Origin: Celeribacter baekdonensis B30 | Lineage (GTDB): Bacteria > Pseudomonadota > Alphaproteobacteria > Rhodobacterales > Rhodobacteraceae | NCBI RefSeq assembly: GCF_000299875.1 | Contig: NZ_AMRK01000004.1 | Coordinates: 310,001-374,000 of the forward strand | DNA: 64,000 nucleotides | Reading direction: 5' to 3' | Shown: in pieces, positions 1 through 8,310 of the stretch | Layout: each line of letters begins with the position of its first letter | How positions within the stretch are numbered: position 1 is the stretch's first letter | Program-made: the position numbers and the translations under genes | The notes under the pieces: generated by a model | What the model was told of the DNA's origin: nothing | Seen by the model: the letters and a program-made list of their open reading frames with translations, nothing else | Database searches by the model: none

Positions 1-1
1 G

Positions 2-1600
2 GACCGCATTTTCACCGGCGGCGGCGGCGAGGCCTATGGCGAGGCGCAGGATTTGCTGTTGAAATACGGCAACCGCCACGGGTTGATTGCGGGGGCCACG
101 GGGACGGGCAAAACCGTCACGCTGCAAATCCTCGCCGAAGGCTTTTCCAACGCGGGCGTGCCGGTGTTTCTCTCGGATGTCAAAGGCGATTTGTCCGGGC
201 TGGCCAAATCCGGCAGCGCCGAGGGCAAATTGCACGGGGCCTTCACATCGCGCGCCGAGACCATCGGGCTTGATCTGGTCTATGATCGGTTCCCGGTCAC
301 GTTTTGGGATTTGTTCGGCGAACAGGGCCACCCGATCCGCACTACGGTGGCGGAAATGGGGCCGTTGTTACTGTCGCGCCTGTTGGGACTGTCCGAGGCG
401 CAAGAGGGCGTGATCAACGTCGCTTTCCGCGTCTCGGATGAACAGGGCCTGCCGCTTTTGGACCTCAAAGACCTTCAGGCGTTGTTGGTCTGGTGCGGCG
501 AACATGCCGACGAACTGACCCTGCGCTACGGCAATATTTCCAAATCCTCGATCGGTGCGATTCAACGCGATCTGTTGGTGTTGGAAAACCAAGGCGGGGC
601 GAACCTGTTTGGCGAACCGGCACTGGAACTGTCCGACATGATGCGCACCGATGTGGATGGGCGTGGGCGGATCAATATCTTGGCCGCCGACACCTTGATG
701 TCCGCGCCGGGGCTTTATGCCACGTTCCTGTTGTGGCTGTTGTCCGAGCTGTTCGAGGAGCTGCCGGAGATCGGCAACCCGGACAAGCCGAAATTGGTGT
801 TCTTTTTCGACGAGGCGCATCTGTTGTTTGACGATGCGCCGAAAGCACTGGTCGATAAGGTCGAACAGGTCGCGCGCCTCATTCGCTCCAAAGGTGTCGG
901 CGTTTATTTCGTCACCCAAAACCCCGATGACATCCCCGAAGACATCCTCGGCCAATTGGGCAACCGCGTCCAACACGCCCTGCGCGCCTTTACCGCGCGC
1001 GATCAAAAGGCCTTGGTGCGGGCGGCGGAAACCTATCGCCCCAATCCGCGCTTTGACATCGAGGAAGCGATCAAACAGGTCGGCACCGGTGAGGCGGTGA
1101 CCTCGTTCTTGCAGGCCAAAGGCGTGCCGGGGATTTCCGAGCGCACGCTGATCCGCCCGCCCAGTTCGCAGCTTGGGCCGATCACGGTGGCTGAGCGCAC
1201 AGAGGTCATCACCACCTCGCCGATTGCCGGCAAATACGAGACGATTCTGGACCGCGAAAGCGCCTATGAAATCCTGTTGAAACGCGCCAATGCGGCGACA
1301 GAGGAAGCCGAGGCGGCAGAGCGCGCCGAAGAGGAAGCCGAGCGCAAATTGGAGGCCGAGAAGGCCGCTCAAAAAGCGCAAAAAGCCGAAGAGACCCAAC
1401 GCGCCAAATTGGAGCGCGAATTTGCCAAAGCCCGACGCTATGACGGCAAGAACTATGAGCGCAGCACATCCTCGCGCCGCGCCTCAAAGTCCAACAGCAT
1501 TGGCGAGACGGTGACGAAAATGGTGATTCAGGAACTCAAAGGCACCACCGGCAAACGCATCGTGCGTGGTATTTTGGGCGGTATTTTCAAAGCGCGCTGA
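2..1600 (+). CDS. HerA/YjgR-type DUF853 ATPase (5' truncated)
   Basis: This is a P-loop ATPase of the HerA/FtsK superfamily, DUF853 (YjgR) family. Its reaction is ATP hydrolysis; the cellular role of the family is not settled. The open frame runs in from the window edge: sense codons precede the first possible start at base 53 and read as the usual family N-terminus with a GGGG stretch. The true start therefore lies upstream, and 532 residues are visible. The Walker A motif GATGTGKT lies near residues 31-38. The Walker B region reads [12 protein letters not shown] near residue 270. The C-terminal part, about residues 430-485, is a highly charged Glu/Lys/Ala-rich stretch likely to form a coiled coil, followed by a basic tail. 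The gene stands alone on this strand, convergent with rlmJ. Confidence 0.9.
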   Translation, partial: DRIFTGGGGEAYGEAQDLLLKYGNRHGLIAGATGTGKTVTLQILAEGFSNAGVPVFLSDVKGDLSGLAKSGSAEGKLHGAFTSRAETIGLDLVYDRFPVTFWDLFGEQGHPIRTTVAEMGPLLLSRLLGLSEAQEGVINVAFRVSDEQGLPLLDLKDLQALLVWCGEHADELTLRYGNISKSSIGAIQRDLLVLENQGGANLFGEPALELSDMMRTDVDGRGRINILAADTLMSAPGLYATFLLWLLSELFEELPEIGNPDKPKLVFFFDEAHLLFDDAPKALVDKVEQVARLIRSKGVGVYFVTQNPDDIPEDILGQLGNRVQHALRAFTARDQKALVRAAETYRPNPRFDIEEAIKQVGTGEAVTSFLQAKGVPGISERTLIRPPSSQLGPITVAERTEVITTSPIAGKYETILDRESAYEILLKRANAATEEAEAAERAEEEAERKLEAEKAAQKAQKAEETQRAKLEREFAKARRYDGKNYERSTSSRRASKSNSIGETVTKMVIQELKGTTGKRIVRGILGGIFKAR

Positions 1601-1640
1601 GGTGAAATATCAAGCACGGATTTGGGCACAATGACGATTG

Positions 1641-1667
1641 GGCGGGAAGGGGTCCACCCCTCCCGCC
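1641..1667. terminator. GC-rich hairpin between convergent genes
   Basis: GGCGGG and AGGGGT pair with ACCCCT and CCCGCC around a two-base loop, leaving a single A bulge. The hairpin sits between the convergent ATPase and rlmJ genes. No long T tract follows on either strand, so it may only weakly terminate transcription. Confidence 0.4.
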
Positions 1668-1776
1668 AAACCTGTCTCATGATGCAGATCAGGAAACCTA
1701 TGCCTTTGTAGGTTAGGCCGCGAGGATGACGTCGACGACCTTGAGGCGGGCCACAGGCTTACGCCCGATCCTGGGC

Positions 1777-2568
1777 TCACAGCGCGTTGAACAACCGTGT
1801 CAGTCGCGCCGCTTCATCGTTGAGGCCAAAGGGCGCGTTGATCACGAACAGGCCAGAGCCGATCATGCCATGGTTCTTTTGCGCCGGGCGAAAGCGGACT
1901 TCGTGATGCAGGCAGCCGGGAAAATTGGCGTAGAGCATGCCATTGACCAGCGGCATATGCTGCCCGGTTTTCAACACCGGATACCACAACGCAATGACAC
2001 CGACGTTCCATTTGCGGTGCAGCTTGTAGATCGCGCTCGGCAGGGTCTCGAATTCGGTTTTGATCTCGTAGGACGGGTCAATCAACATCAGGCCCCGTTT
2101 GGGATCGGGCGGGCAGATGGATTGGGCAAATTGCATCCCGTCGATCTGTTTGACGTTGAGCACGGATTGGCCGGGGCTGGCTTTGGTGTTCTCATCGAGA
2201 GCGGCAAATTCGGCCGGGTGCAATTCGGCCAGATGGATTGCATCGCTGGCACGCAACAAAGCCTGCGCAATCGCCGGAGAGCCGGGGTAGGTGGTGGCGC
2301 CATGAGCCTCGGCGATGATCTTGCGCGCACGGGCATAGGGGTGATCCGGTTTGAACCAACTCCCAACCTTTTCGATGCCTTGCGCCGCCTCTTTGGTCTT
2401 TTGCGACTGCGCGCTGGTCAGATCATAAAGACCGCGACCTGCGTGGGTTTCGATGTAAGAGATCGGTTTGTCCTTGCGCGTCATATAGTCGAGCATAACG
2501 GCAAGGAGCGCATGTTTTTGAACATCCGCGAGATTTCCGGCGTGAAAGCCGTGTTGATAAGAGAGCAT
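1777..2568 (-). CDS. rlmJ: 23S rRNA (adenine2030-N6)-methyltransferase RlmJ
   Basis: RlmJ transfers a methyl group from S-adenosylmethionine to N6 of A2030 in 23S rRNA. At 263 residues it has the usual family length. It opens with the conserved MLSYQHGFHAGN segment followed by ADVQKHALL, and the cofactor-binding region reads YIETHAGRGLYDL. The catalytic N6-adenine motif, normally DPPY, reads DPSY here (near residue 165). This single substitution is conservative and I do not take it as inactivation. The start abuts the stop of the upstream CorC-type gene with no gap, so the two are probably co-transcribed and translationally coupled. Confidence 0.93.
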   Translation of the reverse strand: MLSYQHGFHAGNLADVQKHALLAVMLDYMTRKDKPISYIETHAGRGLYDLTSAQSQKTKEAAQGIEKVGSWFKPDHPYARARKIIAEAHGATTYPGSPAIAQALLRASDAIHLAELHPAEFAALDENTKASPGQSVLNVKQIDGMQFAQSICPPDPKRGLMLIDPSYEIKTEFETLPSAIYKLHRKWNVGVIALWYPVLKTGQHMPLVNGMLYANFPGCLHHEVRFRPAQKNHGMIGSGLFVINAPFGLNDEAARLTRLFNAL

Positions 2569-3936
2569 TCAGCTGTCTCCCAAAGGGCGGATTTTAAGTT
2601 TGGTGATGCGATTGTCTTTGCGACTGGCGACCTCGAAACGGTAACCATGAAAGGAAAACACCTGACCCGGATTGGGGATCATCTGCGCCTCATGGATCAC
2701 CAGACCGGCGATGGTGTTGGCCTCTTCATCGGGGAGGTTGCATTCGGTCGAGCGGTTGAAATCGCGGATCGTCATGCCGCCATCCACCACCCAATCGCCA
2801 GTGTCTTTCGAGCGCACGGGACTGACCTCCGAGCGGTCAAACTCGTCTGTGATCTCGCCGACGATCTCTTCGAGAATATCCTCAAGCGTGATCAGGCCCT
2901 GAAGCGCGCCATATTCATCGACTACGAGGGCAAAATGCGTATGGCGGTGCAAGAACTGCCGCATCTGGTCGTCAAGTGTGGTGGTTTCGGGCACAAAATA
3001 GGGCTTCATCGCCACGGCCAACACGTCGAAACCGCTGAAATCCATCAACACAAGCGGCGTGTCACCGTCGAGAGATTGGCTCTCGCGGCCTTGGCGTTCG
3101 TGCACTTCGCGTTCGGCATGCATGGCGCGCAACAGGTCTTTGGCATGGATCACGCCGATGATGTTTTCGGGATCATCGCGATAAATCGGCAAACGGGTGT
3201 GGGGGCTTTTGAGGCTGCGCGCGAGCACTTCGGCGGGGGGCAAATCGGCGTCGATCATTTCGATTTGTGAGCGATGCAACATGATCTCCTCGACCGTGCG
3301 TTCGCCCAAATCAAGCGCGCCCAAAATCCGGTCGCGGTCTTCCTTTTGCACCACACCCTCGACATGGCCCAGCGCAATGGCCCCGGCGATCTCATCTTTG
3401 ACCGCCAAAACATCGGCCTCCGGGTCGGTCTCAACCCCAAACATCCGCAACATGCCGCGCACCAAAAGCCGCACGAAACCGACCACCGGGGCAAAGATCG
3501 TCACGATCAATGCAATCGGGGCGGCGACGCGGGCGGCGGCAGATTCCGGGTTGGTGATGGCATAGGTTTTCGGCAGCACCTCGGCAAAGATCAGCACCAA
3601 AAGCGTCATGATCAAGGTCGCCAAAGCCACGCCGTTTTGGCCAAACACTTTGGTGAACAAAGCGGTGGCCAAAGAGGTGGCCAGGATGTTCACAAGGTTG
3701 TTGCCCAGCAACACAGAGCCGATCAGACGTTCGCTGTCCTCGGTCACTTTCAAAGCGCGCTCGGCGCCTTTTTCTCCCTTATCGGCCTGGCTGCGCAATT
3801 TGCCGCGCGACGCGGCGGTCAGCGCAGTTTCGGAGCCGGAGAAAAACGCCGACATCACCAAAAGCGCCGCAATCGCGGCGGCGGTGATCCAAAAGGCGGC
3901 ATCAAGAAGCGGGGTGGGGTCGGTCATATCGGTCAT
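2569..3936 (-). CDS. CorC/HlyC-type CNNM membrane protein with CBS pair
   Basis: This is a 455-residue member of the hemolysin C/CorC (CNNM) family, inner-membrane proteins linked to divalent cation (Mg/Co) transport. The N-terminal DUF21 region has four hydrophobic segments, roughly residues 10-35, 70-95, 100-120 and 140-165. A cytoplasmic CBS pair follows at about residues 220-345, including LPIYRDDPENIIGVIHAKDL and the second motif FALVVDEYGALQGLITLEDILEE. A C-terminal CorC_HlyC transporter-associated domain sits at about 365-450. A second in-frame ATG nine bases downstream is an equally possible start; neither has a convincing ribosome site. It is followed directly by rlmJ. Confidence 0.88.
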   Translation of the reverse strand: MTDMTDPTPLLDAAFWITAAAIAALLVMSAFFSGSETALTAASRGKLRSQADKGEKGAERALKVTEDSERLIGSVLLGNNLVNILATSLATALFTKVFGQNGVALATLIMTLLVLIFAEVLPKTYAITNPESAAARVAAPIALIVTIFAPVVGFVRLLVRGMLRMFGVETDPEADVLAVKDEIAGAIALGHVEGVVQKEDRDRILGALDLGERTVEEIMLHRSQIEMIDADLPPAEVLARSLKSPHTRLPIYRDDPENIIGVIHAKDLLRAMHAEREVHERQGRESQSLDGDTPLVLMDFSGFDVLAVAMKPYFVPETTTLDDQMRQFLHRHTHFALVVDEYGALQGLITLEDILEEIVGEITDEFDRSEVSPVRSKDTGDWVVDGGMTIRDFNRSTECNLPDEEANTIAGLVIHEAQMIPNPGQVFSFHGYRFEVASRKDNRITKLKIRPLGDS

Positions 3937-4261
3937 GTGATGGTTATGGGGAGCGTCCGGGGGCCGCGCAAGGGGGCGGAGGAGGAATTTGGCGTAGTTT
4001 ATGCGATTGGACAGTCACCGCGCATCTTTGTCAAACGACACGCTCGCTATTGCGCGCCGATAGGCGTATGGTTGGCGCAATAAGGCCTGACATGGGCCTG
4101 TTTTGGCGCGCCTCACCTGTGCGCTTTTCCGTCCCGTTTGCTTGTTTTGTGCCGTGTGCGTCCCTTGTCATCGACAGCGAAGCACCGCTTTTCTCTTTTT
4201 CAAGACCTCTTCCTCTCCCTGTTTCTATCCTACTTCCTTTCCCCAATAGGACATCTGTCAC
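3937..4261. other. Intergenic region between divergent genes
   Basis: 325 bases between the divergently read CorC-type gene and the small gene at 4262. It is pyrimidine-rich over its last 100 bases and must carry promoters for both directions. I see no RNA gene, repeat or clear operator in it. Confidence 0.5.
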
Positions 4262-4447
4262 ATGAGTACGTTGAAATCTGAGCCCGAAACGCCCAAACGC
4301 GCAGCGAAAGCTGTTCCCGCGCCCACAGCATCGCCAGAAAAACAGGCACAAACGCCGGTGCGCCATTCGATTTTCGATGAATCTTATGCTCCGGTCGGCG
4401 CGGAGCTGCGCAAGGCCTGGACACGGTTCAATCCGAAGCGAAAATAA
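4262..4447 (+). CDS. Small basic hypothetical protein, 61 aa
   Basis: I do not recognise a named family. The first half is low in complexity (Pro, Ala, Lys). The second half is ordered-looking and may be the conserved part: HSIFDESYAPVGAELRKAW and then a basic tail ending PKRK. The ATG is preceded by AGGACA at about eight bases, a plausible ribosome site. No signal peptide or membrane segment is visible. It stands alone ahead of a decayed gene fragment. That it is a real gene rests on the ribosome site and on base composition like its neighbours, so confidence is moderate. Confidence 0.5.
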   Translation: MSTLKSEPETPKRAAKAVPAPTASPEKQAQTPVRHSIFDESYAPVGAELRKAWTRFNPKRK

Positions 4448-4588
4448 GATCACGCAAAATAGGTTTCTCAAAAAAAATCTGATCGGCCAAAGATTTACGA
4501 TGAAGACTTGAGAAAATGGGTCCAAATCGCCTGTTCCAATTGACATGGCTACCGTCTTGGTGCCGTTGCCCCGTTTAGGACATTGATC

Positions 4589-4729
4589 ATGCGTATCCAG
4601 TTGGGCTCCCGGTTCGATTTGTTTCTCACCCAACCCACCCCGATGATCGCGCTGTTGAACGTGCATTATTCGCGCTCAAGCGACATGAAATATCCCGATC
4701 ATATCGTCACCACCCCCGCCGTGTCCTGA
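4589..4729 (+). pseudogene. Truncated N-terminus of a transglutaminase-like protein
   Basis: A 46-codon frame begins MRIQLGSRFDLFL and continues with QPTPMIALLNVHYSRSSD and PDHIVTTPAV before a TGA. From memory of the family, this is the start of the bacterial transglutaminase-like cysteine protease proteins of about 270-300 residues, which open with the same QPTPMI-LNVHYSR pattern. Everything after that first beta-rich segment, including the catalytic Cys-His-Asp domain, is missing. Only about 40 bases separate the stop from the end of xerD on the other strand. I read it as the remnant of a gene lost by deletion; a genuine 46-residue peptide is less likely. Confidence 0.6.
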
Positions 4730-4769
4730 TCGCCAGAGGCCGACTGAAGCGGATGTGCCACAGGTGCCG

Positions 4770-5711
4770 TTATTTCCCCGCCAAAGGATGCCTTGTGAGC
4801 ACCAGATCTTTGAGCCGTTCGTCCAGGACATGGGTGTAAATTTCGGTGGTGGACAGGTCGGCGTGGCCCAAAAGCGTTTGGATCGCGCGCAGATCGGCCC
4901 CATGCGCCAAAAGATGGGTGGCAAAGGCATGGCGCAGGGTGTGTGGCGTGACCTTGTCCGGGCTGATCCCGGCCTGAACCGCGATGTCTTTGATCAGGTG
5001 ATAAAAGCCGATGCGGGTCAAATGGCCGAGTTTGCCGCGCGAGGGAAAGACAAACCCCGAGGGTTTTTTGCCCTTCTCGATCTTGGCAAGGTCTTCGGCC
5101 TGATCGCGCGCCACAAGCCAAGCTGTCAGCGCCGTGCGGGCCGGTTCGGACAGGGGCACCATCCGCTCTTTGCCACCTTTGCCACGGATCAACAGCATCC
5201 GCGGATCACCGCGCGCCGCTGAGACGGGCAGGGACACCAGTTCGGACACCCGCATCCCGGTGGCATATAAAAGCTCCATCAAACAGATGTTGCGCAGCCG
5301 ATCTGCGGGGGCGCGACCGATCTCGCGCGAGGCTGCCAAAAGCGCGCCAACCTCGTCTTCAGAGAGGGTTTTCGGCAGACGTTTCGCGCGTCCGGGTCCT
5401 TTGATCTGGATCGCCGGATTGTCCGCGCGCCAGCCTTCCTCATAGGCAAATCGGTAGAGTTGCTTGATCGAGGACAGCCGTCGCGCACGGGTCGATTGCG
5501 CCAGACCTTCGGCCTCGCAGGAGATCAAATAGGCCTCAATATCGGCGCGCTCGGCCGTTTCAAACGATTGCCCCTGCCCGGACAGCCAGTCAGAAAACCC
5601 AATCAAATCGCGACCATAAGAGAGCTGTGTGTTCTCCGCCGCACCCAGTTCCGCCATCTGCGCCTCGGCAAATCCTGAAATCCACCGCGCATCTTTTGGC
5701 GCAACACTCAT
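4770..5711 (-). CDS. xerD: Site-specific tyrosine recombinase XerD
   Basis: XerD works with XerC at the dif site near the replication terminus to resolve chromosome dimers at division. The 313-residue protein has an N-terminal core-binding SAM-like domain (about residues 12-95) and a C-terminal catalytic domain. The catalytic residues are all visible: Arg in ATGMRVSELVSL, Lys in GKGGKER, His and Arg in HTLRHAFATHLL, His in LGHADLSTTEIYTH and the nucleophilic Tyr in that same motif. Its ATG overlaps the stop of the upstream secreted-protein gene by four bases (ATGA). Neighbour order and full core motifs argue for the housekeeping recombinase rather than a mobile-element integrase. Confidence 0.95.
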   Translation of the reverse strand: MSVAPKDARWISGFAEAQMAELGAAENTQLSYGRDLIGFSDWLSGQGQSFETAERADIEAYLISCEAEGLAQSTRARRLSSIKQLYRFAYEEGWRADNPAIQIKGPGRAKRLPKTLSEDEVGALLAASREIGRAPADRLRNICLMELLYATGMRVSELVSLPVSAARGDPRMLLIRGKGGKERMVPLSEPARTALTAWLVARDQAEDLAKIEKGKKPSGFVFPSRGKLGHLTRIGFYHLIKDIAVQAGISPDKVTPHTLRHAFATHLLAHGADLRAIQTLLGHADLSTTEIYTHVLDERLKDLVLTRHPLAGK

Positions 5712-7303
5712 CCTCGCCGCTCCAATAGCATCAGATCCAAAGCCGCGCGCCGGGCGGTGGCCTCAAGACCGACCGCGCGGAAAAACTGGAGCGCATCAGA
5801 GAGCTCATCAAGGTCCCCCGCCGCCCCGCCTTCCAACACCTCAATGGCGCGCAAAATGGCCTCGCCCAGCCGCTTTTCACTGACCAAACTGGTCAAACGG
5901 ACCGGGACTCCCGTGCCACGAAAGCCGGATGCAATGGCACGGGCCATGTCGGTGCTCGGGCGCTGTGTCGGGAGATCGCCCAATGCGATGCCTTTCAAAA
6001 ATGCCTGATTTCGGGTCAGCGCCGGGGCCCATTTCGTCGCGATCTCTTCATAGTCGGGCGACAAAAGCGCGACCTCAAAAGCGATGTCGGCGGCCTCGCC
6101 ATTGAGTGGCAAAAGCGCCAAGCGCGCCGCGAACAATTCGGCAAAGACCGGTTGCAGCCCGGACACCCGCATCGCCGACCACGCGGGCGGCAGCGCATGA
6201 GACACAGCCCCCGGATCATTGGTGCTTAGTGCGGTTTCAAACCGTTGCAAGGCTTCGATCCGATCCCAAATCCCACCAGAGGCGGCGGGCAGATGTTCGG
6301 ACCAAATCCCCAGCCAGCGGTTGGGAGACAACGCGCCGACACGGGCCAGCCGTTCGGCGGCGGTGGCGCGGGCTTTCCACCCGGTGGTGGCACGCAGATC
6401 GGATTGGGCAAAGGCCAAAGGCAACGACGAGGTTGCCAGCGGCTCACCGATCGCTTCCATCAGACGAAAGGTCAAAGGCGTCGGGTGATCCGGGATCGCC
6501 AGGGGCGGCTCGCCCTCAAACAATTCGGGATCAAGAAACCGCGCCAAAAGCGTGCCTTGATCTTTGCGGATGAGGCCCAAAGCCTCACCGGTTTCAAGCG
6601 TCAACGCCGCCGCCCCCCAATCGCCGCCGCGTGCCAAACAGAAAATCCGCGCCTGAAGGGTGGGCGAGAGGCCAGGCGTGTGGGTGAGCCGGGCGCAGGC
6701 TTCGTCTTCGGTGCCCAGCAGTAGCTTTGTATCAAAAGCCCGTCGGAAAATCGCCGGAGAAGAGAGCCCGGCAAGCTCCATCAACGCGTCGGCCTCGTCC
6801 AACAGACCCTGGCTCAGCAGCGCGTCAATGCGCGCCAGAAACAGCCGACCGTCCGCTTGCGATTGCAGCGGCGGGTTCAATTCGGCCAAAACCAGCGTGT
6901 TGAGCAAGCGGCGCGAGGCCGGCAAAAGATCGGGACGGGCGGAAATCGTGGTGATCCGTCGCGCCAGATCGGTGGCGGTCGAGGCGCCCCATAGATCGCG
7001 CGGCAGTCCGGTCACGGCACTTGGCAAAAGCCCCGCCGCATCGGGGCCGGGGGTGTCAAGCGGGGCAACGCTGACATCCTCGGGCAGGGCATTTTCTGCG
7101 ATGTCGCTGGGCTGTGGCACGGTTGCCACAGGCGCGCGCGGGGCGTCCAACGTGTCCGAGAGCCAGTCGATGGCGGAGATCGGCTTGTCGGCGGCGGGCA
7201 CAGTTGGCGTTTGTGCCTGTGCGGCCCCCGCAAGCGCAACCAGCAGGCAAAGACCACATCCAAAAGAGGCACTGGACCGGGCGCTGAGGGAGGAGGGGAT
7301 CAC
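5708..7303 (-). CDS. Secreted hypothetical protein, 531 aa
   Basis: I do not recognise a characterised family. I place the start at the GTG at base 7303 because GAGGGAGG lies about seven bases upstream and the product then begins with a clean signal peptide: a short polar N-terminus, a hydrophobic core (CGLCLLVALAGAA) and an AQA cleavage site near residue 31. An upstream ATG at 7327 lacks a ribosome site. The mature part is Ala/Leu-rich and looks like a helical-repeat periplasmic protein. It overlaps xerD by four bases downstream. Upstream it is separated by 13 bases from the stop of a 45-codon membrane peptide gene whose end carries its ribosome site, so the two are likely translationally coupled. 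Confidence 0.75.
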   Translation of the reverse strand: MIPSSLSARSSASFGCGLCLLVALAGAAQAQTPTVPAADKPISAIDWLSDTLDAPRAPVATVPQPSDIAENALPEDVSVAPLDTPGPDAAGLLPSAVTGLPRDLWGASTATDLARRITTISARPDLLPASRRLLNTLVLAELNPPLQSQADGRLFLARIDALLSQGLLDEADALMELAGLSSPAIFRRAFDTKLLLGTEDEACARLTHTPGLSPTLQARIFCLARGGDWGAAALTLETGEALGLIRKDQGTLLARFLDPELFEGEPPLAIPDHPTPLTFRLMEAIGEPLATSSLPLAFAQSDLRATTGWKARATAAERLARVGALSPNRWLGIWSEHLPAASGGIWDRIEALQRFETALSTNDPGAVSHALPPAWSAMRVSGLQPVFAELFAARLALLPLNGEAADIAFEVALLSPDYEEIATKWAPALTRNQAFLKGIALGDLPTQRPSTDMARAIASGFRGTGVPVRLTSLVSEKRLGEAILRAIEVLEGGAAGDLDELSDALQFFRAVGLEATARRAALDLMLLERRG

Positions 7304-7316
7304 GGAGAAACCTCCC

Positions 7317-7454
7317 TCACTTGGCATCAATCGGCACGGGGACCGAATGTTCAACCCGCTCCGGCGAGAGATCGCCGACATAGGCGAATCCGATGAAGCC
7401 CAAAATCCCAAGTAAGATGATGACGGCCAAAAGACGAAAAAGGAATTTGCGCAC
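7317..7454 (-). CDS. Small single-pass membrane peptide, 45 aa
   Basis: A GTG-started frame encodes MRKFLFRLLAVIILLGILGF followed by IGFAYVGDLSPERVEHSV and a short polar tail. The basic start and one hydrophobic stretch (about residues 4-27) predict a single transmembrane segment with a periplasmic C-terminus. GGAG lies about ten bases before the GTG. Its stop codon lies immediately before the GAGGGAGG ribosome site of the downstream secreted-protein gene, which points to coupled translation and a shared job at the membrane. I recall similar short proteins beside xerD in other Rhodobacteraceae, but no function. Confidence 0.65.
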   Translation of the reverse strand: MRKFLFRLLAVIILLGILGFIGFAYVGDLSPERVEHSVPVPIDAK

Positions 7455-7761
7455 TGCTGTCTGCTCCGTTCAGGGTGGTGGGCGATGACAGGACGATCAG
7501 TCCCATTTATATGCCCGAGTTGATATGGCCTGTATTTTTGTTTGCATTTGTCAGGGTTTCGCGGCTGATTACCGACCCAGGCTGGTTTTATCCGTTTTAT
7601 ATATGGTATTTCCGGCAAGATCACGCCATTGAAGGGGCTAAATTTTTGTCGGCAAGATGTTGCCATGAGGATCAGGGGGACGCCATGGTGACGACGCCAA
7701 GACGCACAAGAGCCTTCATGCTCTGCCTGACACCACTGTACACGCTCTTGTGGGAGAGACG
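7455..7761. promoter_or_regulatory. Divergent promoter region and aroK leader with inverted repeat
   Basis: 307 bases lie between the membrane-peptide gene and aroK. The left half is AT-rich and probably holds both promoters. Near aroK, CACAAGAGC (7705-7713) and GCTCTTGTG (7744-7752) form an exact 9-bp inverted repeat with a 30-base loop. The second arm ends nine bases before the aroK ATG and touches its ribosome site (GGGAGAG), so folding could limit aroK translation. No gene is seen here. Confidence 0.45.
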
Positions 7762-8310
7762 ATGGCAAAAGGGCTAAAAAAAACGGTCGCCTTGGTCGGC
7801 ATGATGGGGGCGGGCAAAACTGCGGTCGGCAAAGCCATGGCCGCGCGCCTGTCCGTGCCGTTTCTCGATTCGGATGCGGAGATCGAAAAAGCGGCGGCGA
7901 TGAGCGTGGCGGAAATTTTCAGCCGCGATGGTGAGGCGTTTTTCCGCCAACGCGAGGCGGAAGTGATCGCGCGCCTGCTTGAGACGCAACAGGCGGTTTT
8001 GTCGACTGGCGGCGGGGCGTTTTTGGCCGAGGTCAACCGCAATATCATCGCGAAAAATGGCGTGGCAGTTTGGCTCAAGGCCGATTTGAACATTCTGTGG
8101 AACCGGGTGCGACATAAATCGACACGGCCTTTGCTGCGTACGGAAAACCCTTACGAGACACTCAAATCCTTGGTCAAAGCGCGCGAGCCGTTTTATGCCA
8201 AAGCCGGGATCATCGTGGACGCCGAACCGAATCTGAGCATCGAAGCCATGGCCGACAAAGTGATTGACGCGCTCGCGCGGCATGGTGGAATTTTGAAGGA
8301 AGACCAATGA
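7762..8310 (+). CDS. aroK: Shikimate kinase
   Basis: AroK phosphorylates shikimate at the 3-hydroxyl with ATP in the cytoplasmic pathway to chorismate. The product is 182 residues, the family norm. Walker A reads GMMGAGKTAVG near residues 14-24, the shikimate-binding FLDSDAEIE follows near 38, and the glycine-rich STGGGAF segment near 82 also contacts substrate. The LID and adenine-binding region includes STRPLL. I chose the ATG at 7762 over the GTG at 7750 because GGGAGAG sits five bases ahead of it. It overlaps aroB by four bases (ATGA), a classic two-gene operon. Confidence 0.95.
   Translation: MAKGLKKTVALVGMMGAGKTAVGKAMAARLSVPFLDSDAEIEKAAAMSVAEIFSRDGEAFFRQREAEVIARLLETQQAVLSTGGGAFLAEVNRNIIAKNGVAVWLKADLNILWNRVRHKSTRPLLRTENPYETLKSLVKAREPFYAKAGIIVDAEPNLSIEAMADKVIDALARHGGILKEDQ

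Noticed and set aside
1712-1779. Minus-strand frame after rlmJ reading PRIGRKPVARLKVVDVILAA
   Set aside because: Protein-like but only about 20 codons, no start of its own, and out of frame with rlmJ. It may be a relic; not enough to call.
1726-3270. A 514-codon open frame on the plus strand opposite rlmJ and the CorC-type gene
   Set aside because: Spans two well-identified minus-strand genes and has no recognisable domain.
4031-4666. 211-codon minus-strand frame upstream of xerD
   Set aside because: Covers the small gene at 4262 and the transglutaminase relic in antisense; translation is low-complexity without motifs.
4770-5711. Tyrosine recombinase as a sign of an integrated element
   Set aside because: Motifs and neighbours fit housekeeping XerD; no attachment repeats, tRNA target or phage genes are present.
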